64,000 nucleotides of DNA, taken from assembly GCA_033060915.1 (NCBI GenBank), contig CM065397.1, positions 13,951,001-14,015,000 of the forward strand, read 5' to 3'. Made by a program: the position numbers and the translations under genes. How positions within the stretch are numbered: position 1 is the first letter of the stretch; each line of letters begins with the position of its first letter. Under the pieces are notes generated by a model. That model ran no database searches and was not told where the DNA came from. It was given only the letters and a program-made list of their open reading frames with translations. This DNA is from Euryodendron excelsum (Eukaryota > Streptophyta > Magnoliopsida > Ericales > Pentaphylacaceae). Below, piece after piece: positions 52,533 through 64,000 of the stretch.

Positions 52533-55420
52533 TGTTGCATCCTAATTTTTTGCACTCGAGAAAACACAAGTGAGAAAAATATAGTACTCTCTTGTTAGAA
52601 CTCATCCTCTTAGAAGAACAAGTGCGACTAGGTTTGAACTTGAAATTGATTGGATTAAGGGTTTCTAGAGAAAGTTTGCAGTCCCCACTTAACTTTGTTA
52701 AGGTGAGTTAGGTTACCTAAAACTAAGTGCAATCCAAAGATTAAACTTAAAGTTTTTTAAAAAGGTTTTAAAAAACTTCCTCAAGAAAGGGTTTTTTGGA
52801 AAACAAGTTGCTTGGCAACTTTTGAAAAATGTTAAGCCTTTTTTTTTAAAATAACTCTGTTTTGGTTTTTTGAAAATAGTGATTCTAGGTTCGGAGGTTG
52901 GTTACGTATATGAAAGATGTGCTAGGCTATCACCGTATCCCACCCTTGCGGTACCTACATGTCTTATCACCCTAGGTTCACTCAATTAGAATATTCAATT
53001 ATCCATTGTCCAATTATATCCACTTTGAAAAGAATTTTAGAAAGAAGTTTGATATGATGCATGACATGCAAGTGCAAAAAAGATTTGATTTTGAAAGTAG
53101 ATTTGAAGAAAATATTTGAAGCTTGAAAAAGATTGTAAAAATTGAAAACTTGAAAAAGGTTGTGAATTTGGAAACTTGAAAAAGGTTGTGACAATTGGAG
53201 ACTTGAAAAAGATTATGACCGCACCCAAGAGGGTTGCCTACGTATCCCTTTGTTGGAAATCAGGTTAGTCGTAGTTCGGATTCGGGATCTGATTGAAAAT
53301 AGACACTTTAAGATTTTTGGAAAGTTTGACTTGAAAATATTTGATTTGGAACTTTGATTGGAAGATTGAAAATTGAACTTTGATTTGATATCAAATTTGG
53401 AATTGACTTTGATTTGAAACGGAACTTGAATATATGAAATTGAGCTTTGAAGTAAAATTTAGCCTTATTTTGAAAGTTTGAATAGAATTTTGAAATCATC
53501 TTGACTTAGATTGGAGTTTAAAAACTATCTTAGTTTAGAAAAGAGTTTTAGAAAATAATCAAAACTTCCTAACTTTAGGGTTAGGGTTGAACTAGAGTTT
53601 TGACATCCTAGAACTTCGGTAATCTAAGGTTGAAGTATGCACATGAAATAAGAATATTTGATTTAGACTTGAAAAACTTGATTTTAGAAAGTTTTGAATT
53701 AAAAAAGTCTGATTTAAGAAAGATTAAGAAAGGATTTGATTTGATCTAGAACACTTGATTTAGAAAAAACTTGCAAAGATTTGACTTCAATATTTGATTT
53801 GAAAGAATTTATAAAGTTAGGGTTTAGGAAAGATTGGATTTTAGAAAGTTTTAAATTAAGAAAGTTTCAAAATAGCAAAATTCTATTTTAGGAAAGTGTC
53901 AAATTAAGAAAGTTTCATTTTCAGAAAGTTTTCATTTTAAGAAATAGTTGACTTTGGAAAGATTTGAATTTTTAAAGTTTTGAATTTAGAAAGATTTGAA
54001 CTTTGGAAAGATTTGAAAGTTTGGATTTAAGAAAGATTTGAAAGCTTGAAATTAAGAAAAGTTTAAAAGTTTGAAATTAGGAAAGGTTTGAAAATTTGAA
54101 ATTAGGAAAGATTTGATCTCCATTTCCTTAAAAAAAAAAAAAAGATTAGATTTATTTTCAAAACTAGATGATTTAATTTTGTTTCCAAAATTGAAAGATT
54201 GGATTTGGTTTCTTAAATTAGAAGATTGAATTTGACATGGAATTGAAAAGGTTGGATTTTGAAAATCTTGGATTTGAAAATTTATTATTTGAGGCAAAAT
54301 AGGAAGTCATGATTTTATAAAAGGAATTAGGGTTTCCTAATCATGGATTATAGGGCTTGACTTGGACTTCAACACAAAAAGCGTTTTTTTTTTTTTTTTG
54401 AAAAGAGTTTTTAAGAAGTAGATTGCAAAACTATTTAGAAAGAGATTTGAATATGGACTTTTACAAGTCTCTTGAATATCTCACTTTTCTAAAACGATTC
54501 CAACCATGAAAAAATTAAAACCATTCTAGGGTTGTAATTTTGACAACAAATAGGGTTTGAAATATGGATCATAATGATCACATTGAATATAACACTTTCT
54601 TAAAAGAACCCTAACTAAAGAATGACTAGAATCATCTTAAAATGGTGGTTTTGATAAAAACAATTTAGGGTTTATACCCAAAATTTGGACCTTGATTGTA
54701 CTTTGAATGTAACACTTTTCTAAAACAACTCTAACCATGGAATGGCTAGAATCATTCTAAGAGTGCGATTTTGAAAACAAGTTTAAAAGAAAGAAGTTTT
54801 GAATGCAAGTTTTGAAAGAAAACTTTAATATAAGTTTGAAAACAACTTTGAATGTAATTTTGAATGCAATGCATGAATATGATAACTACAATGCAATGAG
54901 GTTGTGAACATACAAGGCTAGACTTTACTACATAATCAAGGGGCCGAATCCACACCATCAAAGGTTGAACTAGAAGAAAGCCCCCAGCACAAAGACCTTC
55001 AACAATCCTTCCTAGGCATGAACCGGGGAATCCCTTATTTCAAACATGCAAAAAGAGGAGGTAGAAGACAGGGATTAAAATAGAAGAAAACCCAAGTGGC
55101 TTAGGAGAGAGAAGAGAGAGGGGGATTACATAAAAGTAAATAGAGAACCAACCTCATATTCTTCTTGCTTTGATTGCTTGGTTTGCTTTCCTTGACTTAA
55201 ACTTTGAGAGCTTTGAAGATGCAACACTTGATCTGCAATGGATATTTTAAGACTTGCGTTTGAGTGTATAACGTTTATAAAGGTTCAAGTTTGAGTGTAT
55301 GGAGGCTAGGGCTTGAAAAGGCTTGAACGAATTAGGGTTTGGAGAGACCTCGAGCTCTATTTTCAGAGGGATAAAGTTTCTGGACTGTATTTGCAGACCC
55401 ATTTTATGCAGGAGGAGGGT

Positions 55421-55432
55421 CTATATTTATAG
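55421..55432 (-). promoter_or_regulatory. TATA box of inverted LTR
   Basis: Minus strand 'ctataaatatag', at the position equivalent to the TATA at 57740. Confidence 0.6.
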
Positions 55433-55639
55433 GCAATTAAAGTGATCTTGACACCTTTTGTAGTGGTGCTAGGGCAAAATTACCATTTGCGCCACTCCAG
55501 GCCATTTATTGGCTTGGGGCCACTTAGGAACATTTTAAGGGGCAAGAAAAGTATCTTTTGACCCTTAGGATGTAAGGCAAAGATTTGGGCGCCTGTTTTG
55601 GTAACTACCATGCAATTTTTGGCTTGGCTCTACTAGGAG

Positions 55640-56045
55640 TAACTACGGAGGGTCCTAGAATGATCTGAAAGGACGGGGATCGGCAGGAACTCTCGGAAGA
55701 GTGCCCTGGAGGTAACTGGCTTGAGAAACAGTGCCAAGATAGTTGAAAAAGGATGACTAACCCACCAGGGGCAAAAGGGTCAATTGAAATGGGAAAACAC
55801 TGGAATGGACTCGGAGTGACCCGTGAGAAGGCTTAAAGGTTGGAAACACTATCGAGAGTGTTCCAAGGTGTCGTTAGTTTGATATTCAGAGTCGGTGTGG
55901 TTAGAAAAGACAACCGGCCCACAAGGGGCAAAACGGTTATTTTGCACCAGGCTTACCGAAAGGAACTCAGAATGATTCGGAAAGGTATTGGAAGGTTGAG
56001 AATACTATTTCAAACATCCTCAAAAGGTTACCGATTTAACACCCA
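55640..56045 (-). repeat. ~156-bp tandem units in LTR U3 (inverted copy)
   Basis: 'aggggcaaaa' followed by 'gggtca' or 'cggtta' recurs at 55768 and 55924, 156 bp apart. Units share 'ggaactc..ga..ga', 'aatactat' or 'aacactat', and 'ggtgt..tt..gatatt' elements. Confidence 0.65.
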
Positions 56046-57070
56046 AAGCTAGTGTTGTTCCTTGGTATAAGTACCCTATTTTTACCTGCTCGGCAATCTC
56101 CAGTCTGCCTGGACTCATATTGAAACCGATCCAGGCACATTCAAGTCTAAATCAATTTTTCAGACTTAATCCAATTAATCAATTGCTTTGCGGGCCCGCT
56201 AGCCTAATAAAGGCAAAATAATCAAAATGCCCTTGTGGCATTGCTCGGTCTTATTTCAGTTGGCACATCTTCCTAGAGACAGTAAGTCCCCTTTTCAATC
56301 TCAAATCTAATTTCAAGTCTAATTCCAATTCAAATCAAATTTGACATGCCTTTCGAGAAAGTTGATCCCTCAAGCGATAAAACCATTCAGTCTGGCACGT
56401 TCTCCGAGAAAACTCTTTAGAATGGCAAGTTCATTCAAACCCGTCGACTGGGACGGAACCCAAGCCCTCGAGATGGTAGAACGGTCCACCTTTGGCACCT
56501 ACTAGACCACCAATAAAGAATGTCTGTTATTCGACACGTCTTTCGCGAAAGTTAATTCCTTAGACGATAAGTCTACATAACAGCTTCTCGAGATCAGGCA
56601 GTCTCCGGAATGAATGCACACCATCAGAGTGGCGAAAACACTCACAAATATCGCAACCGTAAAAGTAACGGAAACACTCGCAAACAGATCAACATTGGGA
56701 ATTGCCAACAAAATTCCTATGTCACGGGACTGAATTCACCTCTTGGCCATGACACATTCACCAAAGGACGAGATACATTCGGAAACAAACTCGTCACAAA
56801 CCGTTGAAAAATGACCAACTCATCATTTTTCACAAACCGTTAGAGTGGTGGAAACACTCAAAACCTGAGTCAATACCAGTGCCTGCTAGCCTACTCCAGT
56901 GAAAAATGACCAAACTGTCCCTTGGGCCTTTTTCGACACGCTTCCCAAAAAAGTCCCTAAGTCCTCAGAGAGGTAAGTTCACCCTTCCAAAATTTTTTCA
57001 AAGATGACTCGGCATGTTCAAGTGCCTTCTAGTCGGTTGCGGACCAATTTCAAGATCATTCGGTCAAAAT

Positions 57071-57390
57071 GACCATTTTGCCCCTAGGCATCCGAGAACC
57101 ACACCGGCTCTGGGTATCAAATCGGTAACCTCCCGAGAGTGCTTTTAATAGTATTCTCGATCTTCTAATACCTTTTCGGATCATTCCAAGTTTACCTTGG
57201 CAAACTCGATTCAAAATGACCGTTTTGCCCCTAGTGGGCTGGTCGCCTTTTTCAACCACACCAGCTCTGAGTATCAAACTGAAAACCTTCTGAAACACTC
57301 TAGATAGTGTTTTTCAACCTTCAACTCCACTCATGAGACATCCCAAGTCCATTTCGGTGGTTTTCTGGTCTAGTTGACTGTTTTGCCCCT
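57071..57390 (+). repeat. ~150-bp tandem units in LTR U3
   Basis: 'gac[ct]gttttgcccct' or 'gaccattttgcccct' recurs at 57071, 57218 and 57376 (147 and 158 bp apart), each followed by a 'ccacacc.gctct..gtatcaaa' or equivalent segment. Confidence 0.7.
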
Positions 57391-57739
57391 AATAGCTCGG
57401 TTGACTATCCTGACATTGTTTTTCAAGTCCATTACCCCTGGGACACTATTTCAAGGGTTTTTACCTATTTTATGCCTTCCAGACCATCCCCAGCCTTCCA
57501 GGACATTCCCGGACCTTCCGGAGTCACTCCTAGTGAAACTAAGCCAAAAATTGCATGGTAGTCACTAATATAGGTGCCTAAATCTTTTGTCTTGCATATC
57601 AAAGGTTAAAAAGATTCGTTGCTTGCCGACCTTAAAACTTTCCTAAGTGGCCTGGCGCCAAGCCAAAAATTGGCCTGGGTGGCGCCAGAAGGAAATTCAC
57701 CCTAGGGTCACTGCAACAAACGCTAGGTCAATATTCTGT

Positions 57740-57750
57740 CTATAAATACA
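57740..57750 (+). promoter_or_regulatory. TATA box of Ogre-like 5' LTR
   Basis: 'ctataaatac' followed about 35 bp on by the inferred transcription start region; conserved in the inverted copy. Confidence 0.6.
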
Positions 57751-60700
57751 GAGCCTCCTCCAGCGTGAAAAGGATTTGCAAACCCAATCCAGAAACCCTA
57801 ATTTTCAAATTACAGAGTTTAAAGTCTCTCAAAACCCTAGCTCTCTTTAGTTTCCTAAAACTCTAGCCTCTATACATTTCACCTTAACACTTATACACAT
57901 TGCATACACTCATATACAAGCCTCCACTGAAGACTCAAAATGCTGCAACTTGAAAACTCTCAAAGATCAAGCAAAGCAAATAAAGCAAGAAAACAAAGTA
58001 GGCTTTCTCTTTATGTTTACGTACTTTCCCCTCTCTCTATTTCCTCCTTACCCACTTAGATTTTCTTCTATTTTAATCTCCTATCTTTTCCCCCCTCTTT
58101 CTTGCATGCTTAGAACAAGGGAATTCCTTATTCATGTGTAGGAAAGATTGTTGAAAGTCATTATGTCGGGGACTTTCTTCAAATTCAACCTTAGACCATG
58201 TGGATTTGGCCCCCTTGATTATGTGGTGAAGCCAACCTTGTATATTCACGACCCTACTTGCATTGTGCATATCATATTCATTCATCTACTCAAAATTGTT
58301 TTTGAAAGTAGTTTTCAAAGTTTGCATCAAAATCTTCTTTCAAACTTGCATTAAAATTCTTGTTTTTAAAAAATCACACTCCCAGAGTGATTTTAGTCAA
58401 TTCATGGTTATGGTTGTTTTAGGAAAGTGTTATATTCATTGTGACCATCAAGGTCCATAGTTTGGGTGTAAACCCTTACTTATTTTTTATCAGAATCATA
58501 ATTTTAAGATGATTCTAGTCATTCTATGGTTAGGGTTGTTTTAGGAAATTGTGATACTCAATGTGATCAAATTGTTCCATATTTCAAATTCATATTGTTT
58601 TCAAAACCACTAACTTAGAATGGTTCTAATCTCTTCATGGTTTGAATCGTTTTAGGAAAGTGAGACAATCAAAGGGTTTTCAAAAAGTCTATATTCAAAC
58701 TCCTTTTCAAATTGCTTTTAAGTTCCTTTCCAAAAACTTTCTTCAAGCCCCTTTCCAAAACTAGCTTTGCAAAATGCTTTCTAAAAGTTCTCTTCAAAAA
58801 TCTACTTTCTAAAAAACTCTTTTTCAAAAATTCCCTTCAAAAATCTATTTTCCAAAAAACTCTTTTCAAACTCCTTTCCAAAAGTTCTCTTCAAAAATTT
58901 ACTTTCTAAAAACTATCTTCAAGTCTTTTTCCTAGAAACTCTCTTCAAAAAGTCTACTTTCCAAAAACTCTTTTTCTTGGAATCTAAATCAAGCCCTAGA
59001 TTTCATGGTTAGGAAACCCTAATTTTCTTTTCCAAAAACATGACTTTCACTTTTGCTTCAAATCAAAATTTCCAAAAAACTATTTTTTACATCAAATCTT
59101 AGGTTTCCAAAATCTCTTTTATCACCAAAATCCTAGATTTTCAAAATTCAATCTTTCCAATTCTAGGTCAAATCCAATCTTTCAAATTAGGAAACTAGAT
59201 CAAATCTTTTAATTTTAGAAACCAAATCAAATCATCTCTTTTTGAAAATAAAATCTCATCTTCTACTTTAGGAAATAGGATTCAAATATTTCCTAATTCA
59301 AACATTTTCTAATTCTAACCTTTCTAAATTTCAAAACTTTTCAAATTTCAAATCTTTCCAAATTTGAAATCTTTCTAAATTCAAGACTTTCCTAAAATGA
59401 AACTTTCCTAAAATCAAAACTTTCATAATTTGGCACTTTCCTAAAATGGAATTTTTCTATTTTGAAACTTTCCTAATTCGAAGATTTCCAAATTCAATCT
59501 TTCTTAGACCTTAAGTTTTCTAAACTCTTTCAAATCAAATAATCAAGTGTTTTCTAAATCAAATAAAATCTCTTTCCAAATTTTCCTTAAGTCCAACTTT
59601 CCTAATTCGAACTTTTCTTAAATCCAACTTCCTAAAATCAAACCTTTCAAATCTTAATCAAATCATTTTTAATTCAATTACATGTTTAAACCCTAGGATA
59701 CCTAAACCCTAAGATCCCAAAACCTAGGTCAACTCTAATTCTAAGTTATGAAGCTTCAACTCCTTTCTAAAACTCCTTTCTAAACCAAGATGATTTTTCA
59801 ACTTCAATTTAGGTAAAAATGTTTTCAAAACTTAACTCTGTCTTTCTAAATCAAGTCCAGGTTTCTTTCAAAGTTCAAACCCTTTTTCAAGTCTAAGTTC
59901 AATTTTAAATCTTCTACTCCAAGTTCAAATCAAACTCTTTTCAAATCAAACTTTTCAAAACTAAAAATGTCTATTTTCAATCAGACTCTTGTTCGAACTA
60001 TGACTGACCTGATTCCCAACAAAAAGACACATAGGTAACCCTCGTGGGTGCGGTCACAACCTTTTTTAAGCTTCTAATTTCACAACATTTTTCAAGTTTC
60101 CAATTCCACAAATCTTTTTTCAGTTTTTAATTCCATAACCTTTTTCAAACTTCCAATTCTATGAACTATTTCAAGTTTCTAATTCTAAAATATGTTTTCA
60201 AATATCCAATTCCATAATCTATTTCTGATTTCTAAAACCCTCTTTCAAAAATCAAATCTATTTTCAAAATCAAATCAAGTCTTTTTAAATCTACTTTCAA
60301 AATCAATTCAAATTCTTGCACTTGCATACCATGCATCATGTCAAACTTATTTTCATAGTTCTTTTCTAAAGTGGATAGTTTTGGACAATTATTAATTAAA
60401 GATTTTGAATAAGTAAACCTAGGGTGAATAGACATGTAGGTACCGCAAGGGCTGGGTAAGGTGATGGCTTAGTGCATCTTCCCTACACATAACTAACCTC
60501 CGAACCTAGAATCATTGTTTTCAAATACCAAAAGGAGTTATTTTTAAAAAGGGCTTAAATATTTCCAAAGGTTTTCAAACAACCTATTTTCTTAAAAACC
60601 CTCTCTTGAGGAAGTTTTCAAAATCTTTTCAAAAACCCTAAGTATAATTTTTAGATTGTGTTTAGTTTTAGGTGACCTAACTCACCTTAATCAAGTTAGG

Positions 60701-60862
60701 TGGTGACTCCAAACCTTTTCCAAAAGCCCTTAATCAAATTAATTTCCAATTCAAACCTACTCGCACTCGTCCTTCTAGGAGGATGAGTTCTAACGAGAGA
60801 GTACCGTGTTTTTTCCACTTGTGTGTATTTTCCTTGAGTGTGAAAAATCAAAGCGCGACAGC

Positions 60863-60880
60863 TGGCGACTCCACTAAGAA
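60863..60880 (+). other. Primer-binding site of the Ogre-like element
   Basis: 'tggcgactccactaagaa' two bases after the LTR end. It resembles the 'TGGCGACTC...' tRNA-Arg-type site described for Ogre/Tat elements. Lineage call rests on this, the giant LTR and the internal protein fragments. Confidence 0.65.
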
Positions 60881-61649
60881 TGCTTAGAGGGTTAGGTCAT
60901 TGTCATGTCTCTTCACCCTTATCTATTCAGAGTCTTTGATTAATTTGTTCAATTCTACCCACTTCAAAACTTTTAAAATTAAGTTTTTCTAAGTTGTTTT
61001 CAAAAACATGTCATTGCATGCATTCAATTATTCAATTTTGCATTAAGTTCGCCATTCAAGTACTGACTTTTGCATATTTATTTTTGTAGGTGGACCTTTG
61101 TTCACATTTTATTTCATGTTATATTAACTACTATGTACGTCATTAATGTATGGAATGAACATGATGGATAGGAGTTGTTGGGCCCTTTCCTCTACTTTTC
61201 AAAATTTCACACACACACTGTATTGTGCACAAGCATTTGTATACTTGCATTCTTTACCTGAAATGTCCCTTCTAGTTAGAAGGGAGAATGGTATATTGGT
61301 TGTGGGCAAGATGTTATATCAGTTTCTTCACATACGGCCTCTTAATGGTTCTCCTGCTCGAATCACCAACCGATAATAGCACCGCCTCAGAGAGTGGGTC
61401 TAGGTTTGAAAATCTGAGAACTGAGCCTTCTTAGGAAGCATTATTAAACCCTCAACCTTATGCTCATGTAGACACCAAACATAGCTGAACCTCTGCCAAA
61501 TTTAAGACACACACGTCGCTTTCAAAACTATGGAGGAAAGGGCGACTGCTTTACTTTCCTTTAAACTTGTCTATTCCTATTGTTATAATGCTTGTATTCC
61601 TACTGTTATAATGCCTATCTAACTGCTCATGCATCCATGCATTCTCTCT

Positions 61650-62830
61650 CTCTTTACTCTATGCATCCATGCTCATACATTTATTATTCTATGTCAAAAT
61701 AAGAGTTTCAAAGTAACTCAAGTCATTGCATCTTCATGCATATGATAAACCCAAAGAGAGTCACACCAAATTCACTCTCCCTTGCATTAAACCTACCAAA
61801 ATCCTAAGGGTTTCCACATTACCCTAAGGACTCATTATATGCATTTCAAGTCATTTCATAAGAGGGGCCCCAATCCCTCTATGCTTATGGAGATAGGGTT
61901 GCCAAGAAGACAAGGGGCAATCAAATAGCAAGGTTTCTCAACGACCTCCTTAATATCAAACTCAAAGAATGCAAATCCGAAGACTCAAGAGTAATTTAGG
62001 ATCTCAAATGTAAAAGTAGATAGGTGGAAGTCCCAAGGAAGATGTTCTCTCTTCTTCTATTAAAATGTAATTCAATCCATTGTATTTAAATTTCAAAGTT
62101 CAATGTATTTCTTTATTTTTCATGAATGAATGAATGTTCTCACTCGAAGGTAAGGTATCTGTGTACAGGGGCAAACCCCTATCTCCAAAAAGTGAGCTAA
62201 ACTTATCTTTGGTTTTTTTTTTTTTTGTTTCTGTTTTGTCTTCTATCCTCCCCCTATCTCCAAGTATCAAGAAAATCGAAGGCAGAAGCAATACAAAGAG
62301 GGGGTCTTCTAAACTATTCATTTACTATTATCATGATGCTCATATAATCATTTTCATTATGCTCATGCATCCATATCTATTCCAAGACAAGAGTTTCAAG
62401 AAACTCAAGTCATTACATTCTTATGCATTTAATCAACTGTAAAGAAAAAGGAGCAATCCAATCTTATGTTAATCAAATCTACCAAAACTCTTAAGGGTTC
62501 CTTAACCCTAAGGATTTATGGCATGCATAGAACCATGTCTCGAGAGGGGTCTAAATCCCTCTCCGTCAGTGGAGGAAGGATTACCCAAACAAAGAAACAT
62601 CAACCGGCCCATGCCGAAGAGGTATTGTATTGCATACAGGGGCAAAACCCTATCTCTAAAATGGATCTAGCATCATGCCTAGATTCCCTCAAAGAAGGGA
62701 CCTCCATAGGACATGTATCCATAAAACTTCCAACCCCACATGCTAACTGTGCTTTGTTTTTCTTTTCCTTTTTCAAGTTAAAGAGCATAATTGAACTCAT
62801 GGAATCCCTCTAGCATCTCGCGCAATTCAC
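61650..62830 (+). repeat. Diverged tandem duplication (~685 bp period)
   Basis: 'caagtcattgcatcttcatgca' (61718, first 20 bases compared) matches 'caagtcattacattcttatg' (62405). 'cctaagggtttcc' (61806) matches 'cttaagggttcc' (62490), and 'gaggggcccc' matches 'gaggggtcta'. The 'acaggggcaaa' motif occurs at 62166 and 62637, showing a ~210-bp deletion in the second unit. Confidence 0.7.
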
Positions 62831-62899
62831 ACTCGTGCAAAGATGAGCCCAGTTATTGGAAGAGGCCTAACCCACATTAAATAATAAGAAGAACTGGCC

Positions 62900-63250
62900 A
62901 TTTATCTACAAGACATTACCTCCATGCCATGTCCCGACAATCACCATCCATGCGGAAGAAGACTTCATAGTTTACAAAGTTCTATCAATCCCATGTATTG
63001 CCACAACAGAACCCTCCAACTTCCAAGCTTTCAGACGCATGTTAACCGCCCAAAAAGATTTGGCTCATTCCAGCCATTTGACAGTTGAGAACATGGTCAC
63101 TAACCACCTCAGTAGTAGAGGCTTCCAACATAAGGAAAGGACTAGGGGCACAGTTACAGGGTGATCTTCATCTACAACAATTCAATGGTTAGCATCATAC
63201 TTATAGGATAGGATACTGTCCCCTTCCAGAGGATCCTAAGCAAAAGGGTC
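62900..63250 (+). pseudogene. Ogre-like pre-RT polyprotein segment
   Basis: Reads 'ITIHAEEDFIVYKVLSIPC', 'EPSNFQAFRRM', then 'HLSSRGFQHKERTRGTV'. These follow the order of the region between protease and RT in plant Ogre-like polyproteins (the 'HGEEDL...', 'FQAFE', then glycine-rich 'GYxPGKGLG' stretch). Decayed. Confidence 0.55.
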
Positions 63251-63649
63251 GACCCAAAATCCAATCATTAAACAGCAGACAGCAAATTAACAGTTTACCA
63301 TCCTTGCAAATAAGTTCAAATCCCAAAGGAGTCGCTATCAAGCTTATTTAAAAAAAAAAAGATGCCTCGGCCCTAGGCGTTGATCATTCAACATTAGCTT
63401 ATCTTCCTCAAGCAGTAAAGTTGGTAAATTAGACCGCATTTCATGTTCCCAGACCCTGAAGGCCTTGGTAAAGCCTACAAAAGGAACCCCTTGATTTTAA
63501 CTTATCAAAGTATCATGTAAATATCAAGTACATAACGGGCTAATCTGAAATAAATGACTTTTAATCATGAAATGCTTCATTTGTCATGCTAAAATCTTTT
63601 ATAAAAAAACAAAACTTGCAGGATATCCAATGTTTGGCATCTTTTGACC

Positions 63650-64000
63650 CTAAAGACTTTTAGACGTCCTTTACAGACTCGGCCTCCCCAACTCCATCAT
63701 TACAGATAATGCAAGTATCCTCAACAACAACACAATGACAAAACATCGTCAAACCTTCCAGATCAATCCCCATAACTCGGCAGCCTACTGTCCACAAACA
63801 AATGGAACCATTAAAGCAGCAAAACAAAAAGCGTCTAGAGAATCCCTCACAAGAAAAATGACAATAACAAGGATTGACAGGAGCAACTATCTTTCGCATT
63901 GATGGCATATAGAAGACTAGCTAAAAAACTAGTGGGAACAACTTTGCCTCCTAGAAGAAGAGAGAATGGTAGCCATCTACCATGCCCCAAGCGATCCTTC
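63650..64000 (+). pseudogene. Ogre-like integrase fragment
   Basis: 'SIITDNASILNNNT'-like reading with the Asp, then 'NSAAYCPQTNGTIKAAKQKA', which holds the Glu position altered to Lys, and 'FALMAYRRLAKKLVGTTL'. A typical integrase core end for the Tat/Ogre group, with substitutions and at least one frame change. Continues beyond the window. Confidence 0.75.

Larger units (their letters stand above)
52533..56080 (-). mobile_element. Ogre-like LTR, inverted copy (copy 2)
   Basis: Its minus-strand 3' terminus is at 52533 (plus strand 'tgttgcatcctaatttt'). Landmarks run in mirror order to the LTR ending at 60860: 'gatgcatgacatgcaagtgc' (about 53055), 'gtagttcgg' (about 53272), 'aaggggccgaatccac' (about 54940), TATA (minus) at 55421-55432, then the ~156-bp repeats at 55640-56040. 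It abuts Tat integrase coding DNA, not a primer-binding site, so it is a solo LTR or an LTR whose element was disrupted by its neighbour. The right edge is approximate. Confidence 0.8.
56080..60860 (+). mobile_element. Ogre-like 5' LTR (copy 3)
   Basis: A very long LTR ending 'aagcgcgaca' at 60860, directly before a primer-binding site. It holds degenerate U3 repeats (56339, 56529, 56931), ~150-bp tandem units (57071-57390), TATA 'ctataaatac' at 57740, then about 3.1 kb of R/U5 including the low-complexity 'ctttcctaa' array (58700-59960). Mirror image of 52533-56080 from about 57090 on. The left edge is approximate. Confidence 0.78.
60861..64000 (+). mobile_element. Ogre-like element interior, defective, runs off window
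   Basis: Leader and untranslated repeats (60880-62830), a pre-RT segment (62900-63250) and then directly integrase-like sequence (63650-64000). No reverse transcriptase or RNase H lies between, so the interior has been deleted. No intact ORF1 or gag was found. Confidence 0.7.

Noticed and set aside
52533..52560. Primer-binding site beside the inverted LTR
   Set aside because: The adjoining bases 'gctgttgatctg' (minus) share only 'gctg' with the true site and are part of the Tat integrase frame.

Overview
The window looks like nuclear DNA of a flowering plant, most likely a eudicot; the species cannot be read from it. The evidence is a complete spliced plant-specific host gene, a second small plant-type gene, and many plant retrotransposon lineages: Ty3/gypsy Tat/Ogre-like and chromovirus elements, Ty1/copia, L1 and RTE LINEs, and hAT-like DNA elements. 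There is no bacterial gene organisation, no tRNA or rRNA gene and no CRISPR array.

The main host gene (coding span 5195-40193, + strand) is an ortholog of Arabidopsis ASI1 (ANTI-SILENCING 1, also called IBM2/SG1). It encodes a BAH-domain plus RRM chromatin/RNA protein that lets transcripts be completed through introns containing heterochromatic transposons. Ten coding exons join in phase, with GT/AG borders, into one 684-residue open frame with no stop or frameshift. A 5' UTR exon with its own intron precedes them. The gene is stretched to about 35 kb because its introns are full of mobile DNA: a hAT-like element in intron 2, nested LINEs in intron 5, a TIR-like repeat with a LINE in intron 6, and a complete Copia element, a complete antisense chromovirus and a possible organelle insert in the 17-kb intron 8. 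The gene for the intronic-heterochromatin reader therefore carries the substrate of its own product.

Layout. 1-1554: terminal part of a long Ogre-like LTR. 1555-2557: antisense 5' end of a Tat-type gypsy element. 2558-3973: gene-proximal sequence, promoter and 5' UTR. 5195-40193: ASI1. 40194-44226: 3' UTR and intergenic DNA. 44227-44529: intronless gene for a 100-residue uncharacterised plant protein. 44530-46715: intergenic DNA with MITE-like repeats. 46716-52532: decayed Tat-type gypsy element (+), cut inside its integrase. 52533-60860: two Ogre-like LTRs head to head (- then +), forming a palindrome of about 8.3 kb. 60861-64000: primer-binding site and defective interior of the right-hand Ogre-like element, running off the window.

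The transposon coding regions are all broken by stops, frameshifts or lost catalytic residues, so none looks autonomous. Only ASI1 and the small gene look like intact protein-coding loci.
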